From contig JAITVC010000063.1 of assembly GCA_031286005.1 (NCBI GenBank), forward strand, positions 1-6,194: a DNA stretch of 6,194 nucleotides, written 5' to 3'. Each line of letters begins with the position of its first letter. Within the stretch, counting starts at the first letter, position 1. Positions 1 to 5,927 of this stretch are shown here, one piece after another. Made by a program: the position numbers and the translations under genes. The notes beneath the pieces were generated by a model. The model saw nothing but the letters and a program-made list of their open reading frames with translations. It was not told where the DNA came from and ran no database searches. This stretch comes from Bacteroidales bacterium (lineage in GTDB: Bacteria; Bacteroidota; Bacteroidia; Bacteroidales; P3).

Positions 1-256
1 TGCCCGTGTGAATGTGAACTTCGGTGCAATGAAACGTGTGGTAGTTCCCGATGTTGCCGTAATTAAGCAAGTAGGAACCAACGACCGCTATGTGTTTGTT
101 CACGAAGACGGCATGGTGAGCAAAGTTAAAGTAGAATTAGGTCGCCAATTGGGCAAGAACATCGAAGTATTAGGCGGTTTGAAAGAAGGCGAAGAAGTTG
201 CCATTGCCGGAGTAACTCGATTGCTTGACCAAAGTAAAGTTGAAGTCGTAAAATAA
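1..256 (+). CDS. RND efflux periplasmic adaptor subunit, C-terminal fragment
   Basis: This is the 3' end of a membrane fusion (periplasmic adaptor) protein; the start lies left of the window and the reading frame is open from base 2. About 84 residues are visible. They resemble the C-terminal membrane-proximal region of RND adaptors: a VVPDVAVI strand, a loop with GTNDRYVFV, a VKVELG strand, then IEVLGGLKEGEEVAIAGV, the usual beta-roll ending in 'G-L-x-x-G-(D/E)-x-V-x-x-x-G'. In the family this part contacts the periplasmic face of the RND permease, while the missing hairpin and lipoyl domains reach the outer-membrane channel. The TAA stop is 7 bases before the permease ATG, so the two are surely co-transcribed and probably translationally coupled. 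The GTG at base 8 is an internal codon, not a start. The assignment rests on the C-terminal pattern plus the adjacent permease. Confidence 0.9.
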   Translation, partial: ARVNVNFGAMKRVVVPDVAVIKQVGTNDRYVFVHEDGMVSKVKVELGRQLGKNIEVLGGLKEGEEVAIAGVTRLLDQSKVEVVK

Positions 257-263
257 GAAAACA

Positions 264-3200
264 ATGAGTATATACGAAACATCAGTCCGCAAGCCGGTAT
301 CTACCGCGCTGATATTTATAGCGGCTATTATTTTGGGATTGTTCTCACTCCGAAACTTGTCTATCGACATGTTTCCCGATATGGACATTCCTACCATCAG
401 CGTGTTCACCACCTACGCAGGGGCGAGTGCTGCCGATATTGAAACCAACATTACCGAGCTGCTTGAGGACAACCTCAACACGGTAAACAACTTGAAAAAG
501 ATTACCTCTACGTCTCGTGATAACGTGTCGCTGATTTCGGTAGAGTTTGAATGGGGAACCAACTTGGATGAGGCCTCGAACGAACTTCGAGATGCCATCA
601 GTCGTGTGGAACCCGAACTTCCGGAGGATGCCGACAAGCCACAGCTGTTCCGATTCAGCATGAGCATGATTCCTATTCTCTTTTTGTCGGCCACGGCCGA
701 CGAGAGCTACAATGCACTCTACAAAATCTTGGACGAACGGATTGCACAACCCCTCAACCGTGTTGACGGCGTAGGGGCAGTATCTGTGAGTGGAGCACCC
801 GTGCGTGAGGTGCAGGTCAATGTTGACCCTCGCAAGATTGAGGCCTACAACCTGAGTGTGGAGCAAATCGGGAATCTCATTGCACAAGAGAACTTGAATA
901 TTCCTGCAGGTTCGATGGATATTGGTAGCAACACATTCTCGTTGCGTACGGAAGGTGAGTTTACCAATAGTGACCAACTCAAGAGTTTGGTCATCAGCCG
1001 TTCGGCTGGCAAAGACATTCGCCTATCGGATGTGGCCACCATCAAAGATACCATTGAAAAAGTAACCCAAGAGTTGCGCCTCAACGGCCGATTAGGAGCA
1101 CAGATTGTGATTCAAAAGCAAAGCGGTGCCAACTCCGTGGCCATTGCCAAAGCGATTAGAGCCGAATTGCCCAAATTGCAAAAGAACCTTCCGCCCGATG
1201 TGGAAGTGAACGTTGTACTCGACACAACAGAAAACATTACCAATAGTATCAACAGCTTGAGCGAAACGGTTATGTACGCCTTCATCTTTGTGGTGCTGGT
1301 TGTGTTGCTCTTCTTAGGACGTTGGCGTGCCACATTGATTATTGTGTGCACGATTCCGGTGTCGTTGATTACAGCGTTTATCTACCTGTTTGCCACAGGT
1401 GGTTCGCTCAATATCATTTCTCTGAGTTCGCTCTCCATAGCCATTGGTATGGTGGTGGATGATGCCATTGTGGTGCTCGAAAATATCTCTACACACATGG
1501 ATAGAGGAAGCTCATCAAAAGAAGCCTCCTTCTACGCCACCAATGAGGTGTGGCTGGCGGTTATCGCCACTACGCTGACCCTTGTTGCGGTGTTCTTCCC
1601 ATTGACCTTGGTTCCGGGTATGGCGGGTATCATGTTCAAACAATTGGGTTGGATTGTGTGCATTGTATGTATCGTATCCACAGCTGCTGCCATCACGCTT
1701 ACGCCGATGATGTCGGCCTTGATGTTGAAATCACAAAACACAAATCCTTATGCAGGTTTGGGTATTTTGTTCAAACCGATTGACAAAGCCTTAGGCAAAT
1801 TGGACGATGCTTATGCGAATATGTTGTCATGGTCGGTAGCGCATCGAGGATGGGTTATCGTGAGTGCTGTTGTAATCTTTATCTCGAGTTTATTCCTACT
1901 GTCGCGAGTGCCTACGGAAATGTTTCCGCAGTCGGACAATGGAAATATGGATATGACCGTGGAATTGCCACAAGGCGTAGGTTTGGATTACACCCGTGAG
2001 ATTGCAGCAAAGATTCAAGAGGATTTCAGTGCCAAATATCCCGAAATAGAAGCCTTAATTTCCAGTGCAGGTGCGGCAGGTAGCAATAGCAATATCTTTG
2101 AATCGATGGGTAAAAATGGTAGCAATATCATCAACTATACCGTTGTGCTCAAAGATTTGGAAGATCGCGAACGCAGTATGTTTGAAATTGCCGACGAGAT
2201 GGGAAAAGATTTGGCTAAAATCCCCGAACTGAAAGATTACACCGTATATCCGGGAGGTAACAGCGGCGGTATGATGGGTGGTGCAAGTACGATTGACGTG
2301 CAAATCTTTGGACACGACTTCGACGTTACAAGCAAATTAGCCCACGAATTGCGTGATAAAATCCGTGATGAAGTAGAAGGAACTCGAAATGTTACCATCA
2401 GTCGTGATGATATGCTCGCCGACTATCAAGTGGTATTCGACCGTGAGAAATTGGCACAATACGGACTTAACACTGCTACGGCGGCAACCTACGTTCGTAA
2501 CCGAATGAGCGGACTTATCGCCAGCAAATATCGTGAACAAGGTGAGGAATACAACATCATGGTGCGCTACGATGAAGAGTTTCGCAAGTCAATTGACGAA
2601 ATTGAGAACATCGTGCTCTACGGTCCGCAAGGTCAAGCCATCAAACTTAAAGAAGTGGGCAAGGTGATGGAACATGAAACACCTCCAACGATTGAGCGTG
2701 AAGACCGTCAACGTTTGGTAACCGTGAGTTCGTCTATGTATGGCGCCGCTCTCGGCGAAGTGGCCGTGGGCATTCAAAAAGTGCTCGACGAAACCGATAT
2801 TCCGCAAGACGTGAACGTGGTATTGGGAGGTTCGCTCGAAGACCAACAAGAATCGTTTGGCGACCTTATGACATTGCTTTTGCTTATCGTTATGCTCGTG
2901 TATATCGTTATGGCCACGCAGTTTGAATCGTTGCGAGAACCGTTCATCATCATGTTGGCCGTACCATTTGCGTTCACAGGGGTATTCCTTGCGTTGTGGA
3001 TAACCAATACGCCATTAAGTATGATTGCCCTTATCGGTGCGATTATGCTCGTGGGTATCGTGGTGAAGAACGGTATTGTGTTGGTGGATTTTACCAACCT
3101 GTTGCGCGAACGAGGCTTGTCTGTGAGCCAATCCGTTGTTGCAGCCGGTAAATCACGTTTGCGTCCGGTATTGATGACCACGCTAACAACCATCCTCGGT

Positions 3201-3392
3201 ATGGTTCCGCTGGCTGTTGCCAATGGCGAAGGTTCCGAAACATGGAAGCCGATGGGTATAGCCGTTATCGGAGGTTTGACCTTCTCAACGGTGCTTACTC
3301 TCATCGTAGTTCCCGTTATCTACTCCATGTTCGGCGCAGGCCGCATGAAATCCGAACGTAAACGAATTGCAAAACTCAATGCAGAAATATAG
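264..3392 (+). CDS. RND-family efflux permease (HAE1/AcrB type)
   Basis: Complete 1042-residue inner-membrane proton/drug antiporter, the usual length for AcrB-like pumps. It shows the duplicated RND plan: TM1 near residues 13-31, a large periplasmic loop (about 32-335) beginning with FPDMDIPTISVFTTYAGASA, TM2-6 near 337-485, TM7 near 531-548, a second periplasmic loop (about 550-865) opening with PTEMFPQSDNG, and TM8-12 near 868-1020. The proton-relay residues are present: the acidic pair D399/D400 in GMVVDDAIVVLENI (TM4) and K935 in GIVVKNGIVLVDF (TM10), so the pump looks functional. The neutral, hydrophobic TM4 motif favours the drug-exporting HAE1 class over metal-exporting CusA types, though substrates cannot be read off. 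A Gly/Met-rich loop (GGNSGGMMGG, residues 664-673) sits in the second periplasmic domain. It resembles the XepB type of pump known from Porphyromonas gingivalis. ATG at 264 is chosen because it lies 7 bases after the adaptor stop and gives the canonical N-terminus just before TM1. Confidence 0.97.
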   Translation: MSIYETSVRKPVSTALIFIAAIILGLFSLRNLSIDMFPDMDIPTISVFTTYAGASAADIETNITELLEDNLNTVNNLKKITSTSRDNVSLISVEFEWGTNLDEASNELRDAISRVEPELPEDADKPQLFRFSMSMIPILFLSATADESYNALYKILDERIAQPLNRVDGVGAVSVSGAPVREVQVNVDPRKIEAYNLSVEQIGNLIAQENLNIPAGSMDIGSNTFSLRTEGEFTNSDQLKSLVISRSAGKDIRLSDVATIKDTIEKVTQELRLNGRLGAQIVIQKQSGANSVAIAKAIRAELPKLQKNLPPDVEVNVVLDTTENITNSINSLSETVMYAFIFVVLVVLLFLGRWRATLIIVCTIPVSLITAFIYLFATGGSLNIISLSSLSIAIGMVVDDAIVVLENISTHMDRGSSSKEASFYATNEVWLAVIATTLTLVAVFFPLTLVPGMAGIMFKQLGWIVCIVCIVSTAAAITLTPMMSALMLKSQNTNPYAGLGILFKPIDKALGKLDDAYANMLSWSVAHRGWVIVSAVVIFISSLFLLSRVPTEMFPQSDNGNMDMTVELPQGVGLDYTREIAAKIQEDFSAKYPEIEALISSAGAAGSNSNIFESMGKNGSNIINYTVVLKDLEDRERSMFEIADEMGKDLAKIPELKDYTVYPGGNSGGMMGGASTIDVQIFGHDFDVTSKLAHELRDKIRDEVEGTRNVTISRDDMLADYQVVFDREKLAQYGLNTATAATYVRNRMSGLIASKYREQGEEYNIMVRYDEEFRKSIDEIENIVLYGPQGQAIKLKEVGKVMEHETPPTIEREDRQRLVTVSSSMYGAALGEVAVGIQKVLDETDIPQDVNVVLGGSLEDQQESFGDLMTLLLLIVMLVYIVMATQFESLREPFIIMLAVPFAFTGVFLALWITNTPLSMIALIGAIMLVGIVVKNGIVLVDFTNLLRERGLSVSQSVVAAGKSRLRPVLMTTLTTILGMVPLAVANGEGSETWKPMGIAVIGGLTFSTVLTLIVVPVIYSMFGAGRMKSERKRIAKLNAEI

Positions 3393-3399
3393 GGTAAAA

Positions 3400-3453
3400 G
3401 GTTAATGGTAAAAGGTAAAAAAATCCTTAACCGTTAACCTTTCACCGTTAACC
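3400..3453 (+). promoter_or_regulatory. Imperfect long hairpin between pump and PII-like gene
   Basis: Eight bases after the permease stop, a 17-base left arm (3400-3416, starting GGTTAATGGT) can pair with 3437-3453 (ending ACCGTTAACC), with one G-T wobble and one A-C mismatch across a 20-base loop. The right side contains ACCGTTAACC twice (3430-3439 and 3444-3453), so the left arm has two competing partners. No run of T follows, and no Bacteroidota promoter motif is visible before the gene at 3470. I therefore read it as a processing, mRNA-stabilising or attenuation element within the operon rather than a strong terminator. That role is inference; the base pairing is seen directly. Confidence 0.5.
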
Positions 3454-3469
3454 AAAAATAATTAAACAA

Positions 3470-3763
3470 ATGAAGACGATATTCATCTCCTATAACCTCG
3501 CTCACACCGACAAGGTGCAAGCCATTTTAGATAAAAACAACGTTCGTGGGTTTACTCGCTGGGACGTAACTTACGGCCGCGGCAGCAAAGACGGCGAACC
3601 GCACTACGGCACCCACACCTGGCCAGCCATGAATGCCTCCATCCTTACCGTTGTGGAGGATAACAAAGTAGCCCCCATGCTCGAACGTCTGAAAAAGATC
3701 GACGAAGACCATCCCGACCACGGCTTGCGTGCATTTGTTTGGCATTGCGAACAAATGATATAA
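3470..3763 (+). CDS. PII-like protein associated with RND pump (PG0541-like)
   Basis: A 97-residue cytoplasmic protein without signal peptide or membrane segment. Its predicted order is the ferredoxin-like PII plan: strand MKTIFISYN, helix over about 11-24, strand GFTRWDVTYGRG (27-38), an extended loop rich in Gly/His/Trp (39-54, a T-loop position), strand ASILTVVED, helix KVAPMLERLKKID, and strand LRAFVWHCEQMI. The GFTRWDVTYGRG segment lines up with the 'GMTVxEVxGxGR' region of GlnB/GlnK. Small proteins of this kind sit directly after the RND permease in Bacteroidales; PG0541 downstream of the P. gingivalis Xep pump is the namesake I recall. PII proteins bind a small molecule and control a partner transporter or enzyme, so modulation of the pump is a reasonable but unproven inference. 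No promoter is visible in the 77-base gap, so it is probably read through from the efflux operon. ATG at 3470 is the only good start and is preceded by an A-rich leader typical of the phylum. Confidence 0.82.
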   Translation: MKTIFISYNLAHTDKVQAILDKNNVRGFTRWDVTYGRGSKDGEPHYGTHTWPAMNASILTVVEDNKVAPMLERLKKIDEDHPDHGLRAFVWHCEQMI

Positions 3764-3781
3764 AAGGTAATGATTTTAATC

Positions 3782-3811
3782 CATAGGGGCGCGATTAATC
3801 GCGCCCCTATG
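3782..3811. terminator. Perfect 30-base palindrome closing the efflux operon
   Basis: Bases 3782-3811 form a perfect inverted repeat with 15-base arms (CATAGGGGCGCGATT and its complement) and no spacer, 18 bases after the stop of the PII-like gene. Transcribed, it would give a very stable GC-rich hairpin followed by TGTTTT on the + strand. The weak T tract makes it an acceptable but not textbook intrinsic terminator. A GGGGCGCGAT...ATCGCGCCCC core in otherwise AT-rich intergenic DNA also resembles dispersed REP-like palindromes, so it could be a mobile or repeated element doing terminator duty. Confidence 0.7.
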
Positions 3812-3830
3812 TGTTTTAACAAAAAAATAA

Positions 3831-3862
3831 TTTGGCGTTTCCATGAATAAATTGTATCTTTG
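3831..3862 (+). promoter_or_regulatory. Bacteroidota-type promoter for the lipoprotein/barrel unit
   Basis: TTTG at 3831-3834 (-33 element) and TATCTTTG at 3855-3862 (-7 element, consensus TAnnTTTG) are separated by exactly 20 bases, the optimum for the primary sigma factor of this phylum. Transcription should begin around 3868-3870, leaving an A-rich leader of about 20 bases before the ATG at 3890. Its position after the palindrome separates this unit from the efflux operon. Confidence 0.85.
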
Positions 3863-3889
3863 CCGAGGATTCTAAAAAAAATATGATAA

Positions 3890-4510
3890 ATGGTAAAAAA
3901 ATTTATAATCCTATTTTTGCTATTAACTCCAATAGCGAATTTATTCCATTCATGTGGTTGTGATAAAGAACCAACTCCTGCAAGTTATTCGCACAAAACA
4001 CTGCGTCTGAAAAATTTAGATAATAGTGGAAAATACCCCATTGAATCAGATGTTTTGCAATGCAATAAAAATGCTTATGGTATTCGACTTAATTTGACAA
4101 GAGAGGAAAACATTGTTGCATGTATAAATACAATCAATTCTATATTTGTTCAATCGACTTATGCTATGAAGAAAGCAGTTTGTTATGATTATGTTTATTC
4201 TGCAAGCGATGAGCTTGAATCTATAAAAATATTTACGCTAAACGATTTCGATAATCAGCATCTTAAAAATTCAGACGTTACGAACTATTTCAAAGTTTCG
4301 CCTGCATTTGCCTATATCCAAAATTATATCCATACAATAGATTACACTTTTGAAAGCGATTTTTTTGACGAAAGGATGGAACTATTGACATTTGATTTAT
4401 TGCTTATGAACACTCCTACAACAACGAATAATCAACAATTCAAAGTTCAAATTTTATTATCAGACGGACGTATTTTAGAGCAAGAAACTGCAGAAATACA
4501 ATTAATATGA
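3890..4510 (+). CDS. Putative outer-membrane lipoprotein, function unknown (DUF5034-like?)
   Basis: A 206-residue protein with a lipoprotein-type signal: basic MVKK, hydrophobic core FIILFLLLTPIANLF, then HSC with Cys22 as the probable lipidated residue, followed by GCDKEP. The lipobox (L-F-H-S-C) is looser than the enterobacterial one, as is usual in Bacteroidota. The mature part has no recognisable catalytic motif. It is rich in Asn, Thr and aromatic residues, suggesting beta-structure, with further Cys at 24, 58, 78 and 98 that could form disulfides. The pattern YGIRLNL, later SIKIFTLNDFDNQH, and a C-terminal FKVQILLSDGRILE reminds me of the Bacteroidota lipoprotein family DUF5034; this is from memory and tentative. 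The gene has its own promoter about 28 bases upstream and overlaps the next gene by ATGA, so the two products are probably made together. Base composition is clearly more AT-rich (about one third GC in sampled lines) than the pump genes (about one half). Confidence 0.85.
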   Translation: MVKKFIILFLLLTPIANLFHSCGCDKEPTPASYSHKTLRLKNLDNSGKYPIESDVLQCNKNAYGIRLNLTREENIVACINTINSIFVQSTYAMKKAVCYDYVYSASDELESIKIFTLNDFDNQHLKNSDVTNYFKVSPAFAYIQNYIHTIDYTFESDFFDERMELLTFDLLLMNTPTTTNNQQFKVQILLSDGRILEQETAEIQLI

Positions 4511-5301
4511 TGCGTACATTAAGTCTTATATTTTTCTCATTAGGAATATTTGTGAATAGTATTTGCGGGCAAGATTCATCGGCTAATCAACTCAAATTTC
4601 AATTCAGTGTTCTTGGCGGAGCGAACATTCCGATAACAAAACTTTTGCAAGGTTCTTATATTGACTATTTACTTCTGTATAAAGATCATTCGTCTTATCG
4701 GCAAATCCTATCAATGAGCGTTTTTTTTCATAAGCATTGGGGATTGGAATTTATTCATCGACCATCAGATACTCGTGGACTCAAACCAAATGAAAGATCT
4801 GGTAATTTTCGGGCAAGTGTGCAAGCAGAATATGGCAATAAATATGAGTTAATATCATTAAAAACAAATGATATTGATGCAGAGGAATTCCTTTTTCTGT
4901 CGGCTATGCCACGAACTTATTTAGGTGTAATTTATAGGTTAGAGAACAATAAATTTTATGTCTATCCAAAACTTTCAGTGGGAATAACAACATTCTATAC
5001 AGATACAAATCAGATTGAATTAAAAGAAAAAAACTCCAATCTTCGGTATGAACTTCTCTATTCGAGCAAAGAGAAAAACAGGCATTTTACTCTTGCACCA
5101 TCAATCTCTTTTGGCTATAAATTGTTCAAAAATATCTATATTAGTGCGGACATCATGTATTCTTATTATAAAGCGAATACAACGATAAAAAAAGAATTTA
5201 CAAATTTATACACCAAAGAGAAAACAAAAGAATTTTTCGATTATAAAGGAAAGATTTCGACATTAAGCTTGGGGGTGGGATTAACATTTGTAATAAATTA
5301 A
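4507..5301 (+). CDS. Putative small outer-membrane beta-barrel protein, function unknown
   Basis: A 264-residue protein beginning with a cleavable signal peptide: MMR, hydrophobic core TLSLIFFSLGIFVNSI, likely cut after Gly21 (ICG|QDSS), leaving an N-terminal Gln as is common for exported proteins in this phylum. The mature sequence shows many short amphipathic strands of alternating aromatic and small residues (near 30-40, 66-84, 126-144, 148-163, 194-205, 208-221), separated by polar loops. It ends with STLSLGVGLTFVIN, a typical last barrel strand. This supports an 8- to 12-stranded outer-membrane barrel or PorT/OmpA-like fold, but I cannot name a family. There is no OmpA C-terminal domain. 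The ATG overlaps the lipoprotein stop (ATGATG, 4507-4512), implying translational coupling; Met2 is an equally possible start. It shares the low GC content of the preceding gene. A lipoprotein plus barrel pair suggests a joint outer-membrane role, which is inference. Confidence 0.85.
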   Translation: MMRTLSLIFFSLGIFVNSICGQDSSANQLKFQFSVLGGANIPITKLLQGSYIDYLLLYKDHSSYRQILSMSVFFHKHWGLEFIHRPSDTRGLKPNERSGNFRASVQAEYGNKYELISLKTNDIDAEEFLFLSAMPRTYLGVIYRLENNKFYVYPKLSVGITTFYTDTNQIELKEKNSNLRYELLYSSKEKNRHFTLAPSISFGYKLFKNIYISADIMYSYYKANTTIKKEFTNLYTKEKTKEFFDYKGKISTLSLGVGLTFVIN

Positions 5302-5450
5302 TCTCTGTGAGCCTCACATTCCCACCCACTCCAAATAAGTATCTTGCGCCGAAAGTTAAAGATACAAATAATTTTCCAATAAAAAAGACGAAGGTGATAT
5401 TTTATTTTGAGGCACAGGAAGAAGTTATGAATTATGGGGGCGAGGTGGAA

Positions 5451-5473
5451 GGATAAAGGTTAATGGGGGAAGG
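5451..5473 (+). repeat. Second copy of GGTTAATGG motif found after the RND gene
   Basis: Bases 5451-5473 match 3393-3415 at 18 of 23 positions without gaps, both centred on AAAGGTTAATGG. The copy here lacks the complementary right arm that makes a hairpin at 3400-3453. It may be half of a dispersed intergenic element or simply part of the purine-rich array that follows. Confidence 0.45.
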
Positions 5474-5576
5474 GTTTGGGAGGGACTTGGGGATAGCTTG
5501 GATATAGCCAGTATATAACCTGTACATAACTTGGAGTGGAGGAGTAGTGGAGGAGCTTCGAACTTGGTTATGTCTT
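5467..5576 (+). repeat. Ten-unit array with exact 11-base period
   Basis: Cutting this stretch every 11 bases gives ten units in register. All start with G (most with GG) and five end in CTT, with a sixth ending in TTT. Examples are GGGGATAGCTT at 5489, GTACATAACTT at 5522, and the near-identical GGAGTGGAGGA at 5533 and GTAGTGGAGGA at 5544. Units vary internally, but the register holds over 110 bases with no insertion or deletion. Stops occur in the frames examined, so it is not coding. The period is close to one DNA helical turn, placing the G-runs on one face of the helix; a structural or protein-binding role is possible, as is an old minisatellite. Confidence 0.7.
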
Positions 5577-5680
5577 ATAGGCTATTAGGTAGTATGAAAT
5601 AGATATGCGTGAGGCTGTGTTGTATTTTATTATTGTTGATTATGAGCTTATAATGCGTTTTACTGTCTCACGACGGCCTT

Positions 5681-5736
5681 CGTCATGAGGCAATAAATGC
5701 CATATCATTCACATTAACAAACTAAAAAATGATTGG
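5681..5736. repeat. Direct repeat copy 1 (65-base spacing)
   Basis: This 56-base stretch aligns without gaps to 5746-5801 at 45 of 56 positions, including an identical 15-base core TTCACATTAACAAAC (5708-5722). It ends in AAAAAATGATTGG, a degenerate form of the left arm of the terminator hairpin at 5790-5827, but has no right arm of its own. Confidence 0.75.
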
Positions 5737-5745
5737 AACTACGCT

Positions 5746-5801
5746 TGTCGTGAGGGTATAAATAGCATATTGTTCACATTAACAAACAAAAAAGCGATTG
5801 G
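5746..5801. repeat. Direct repeat copy 2, running into the tRNA terminator
   Basis: Second copy of the 56-base repeat, containing the same core TTCACATTAACAAAC at 5773-5787. Its last bases, AAAAAAGCGATTGG, are the left arm of the hairpin downstream of the tRNA-Phe gene. The pair therefore looks like a tandem duplication of the sequence flanking the terminator, of which only this copy kept a complete hairpin. Confidence 0.75.
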
Positions 5802-5827
5802 TTATTTTGAAATAATCAATCGCTTTT
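5790..5827 (-). terminator. Bidirectional intrinsic terminator after tRNA-Phe
   Basis: Arms of 18 bases (5790-5807 and 5810-5827) pair almost completely around AAAGCGATTG...CAATCGCTTT, with a single imperfect position (a G-T wobble when read on the + strand, an A-C mismatch on the minus strand). The stem begins 9 bases beyond the tRNA 3' end. On the minus strand it continues into a run of six T (complement of 5788-5793); on the + strand into CTTTTTT (5828-5834). It should therefore end tRNA transcription and also block read-through from the left. Confidence 0.85.
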
Positions 5828-5836
5828 CTTTTTTGA

Positions 5837-5912
5837 TGGTGGCATCGGTCGGAATCGAACCAACGACACAAGGATTTTCAGTCCTCCGCTCTACCAACTG
5901 AGCTACGACGCC
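5837..5912 (-). tRNA. tRNA-Phe (anticodon GAA)
   Basis: The minus strand folds into a complete 76-base cloverleaf. The acceptor stem GGCGTCG pairs with CGATGCC (one G-T), followed by discriminator A and an encoded CCA (5837-5839). The D arm is GCTCAGTTGGTAGAGC; the anticodon stem GAGGA/TCCTT encloses loop CTGAAAA with anticodon GAA at 5877-5879, which reads Phe codons UUC and UUU. The variable region is 5 bases, and the T arm GTTGG-TTCGATT-CCGAC is canonical. All conserved positions are intact, so the gene should be functional. It has its own promoter and terminator and is transcribed as a single-gene unit. Confidence 0.98.
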
Positions 5913-5927
5913 ATCCGTTTAGAGGTG

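Larger units (their letters stand above)
5302..5836. other. 535-base gene-free interval with several repeats
   Basis: No reading frame here looks like a protein gene. The stretch 5302-5450 shows only a short inverted pair, GTATCTT (from 5339) and AAGATAC, and a 6-base GCCTCA/TGAGGC pair, neither convincing as a terminator for the barrel gene. From 5451 the DNA becomes purine-rich and repetitive: a partial copy of the motif after the RND gene (5451-5473), an 11-base periodic array (5467-5576), about 90 bases with nothing I can identify, then a direct repeat (5681-5801) that merges with the tRNA terminator. The accumulation of repeats suggests tolerated, possibly decaying, spacer DNA. Confidence 0.7.

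Noticed and set aside
345..977. Long open frame on the minus strand inside the RND gene
   Set aside because: It lies wholly antisense to a permease with intact family motifs and shows no recognisable domain of its own. The other antisense frames within 264-3392 are of the same kind.
1550..1783. Overlapping + strand frame inside the RND gene
   Set aside because: Out of frame with the permease, Cys/His-rich by chance from the TM5-6 codons, and no promoter or coupling.
3527..3822. Two minus-strand frames over the PII-like gene
   Set aside because: They are shadows of a + strand gene with a clear fold pattern; one would also run through the palindrome at 3782-3811.
5339..5369. TATCTTT-like element on the minus strand (complement near 5358-5366), and TATCTTGC on the + strand
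   Set aside because: Both resemble a -7 element, but neither has a TTTG at the 19-21 base distance nor a gene to drive.
5467..5801. Possible CRISPR array
   Set aside because: The 11-base units have no spacers, and the 56-base repeat has only two divergent copies; no cas genes are present.
5837..5912. tRNA-Phe as the attachment site of an integrated element
   Set aside because: No duplicated tRNA 3' end is visible in the window and no integrase is present; the nearby repeats do not contain tRNA sequence.
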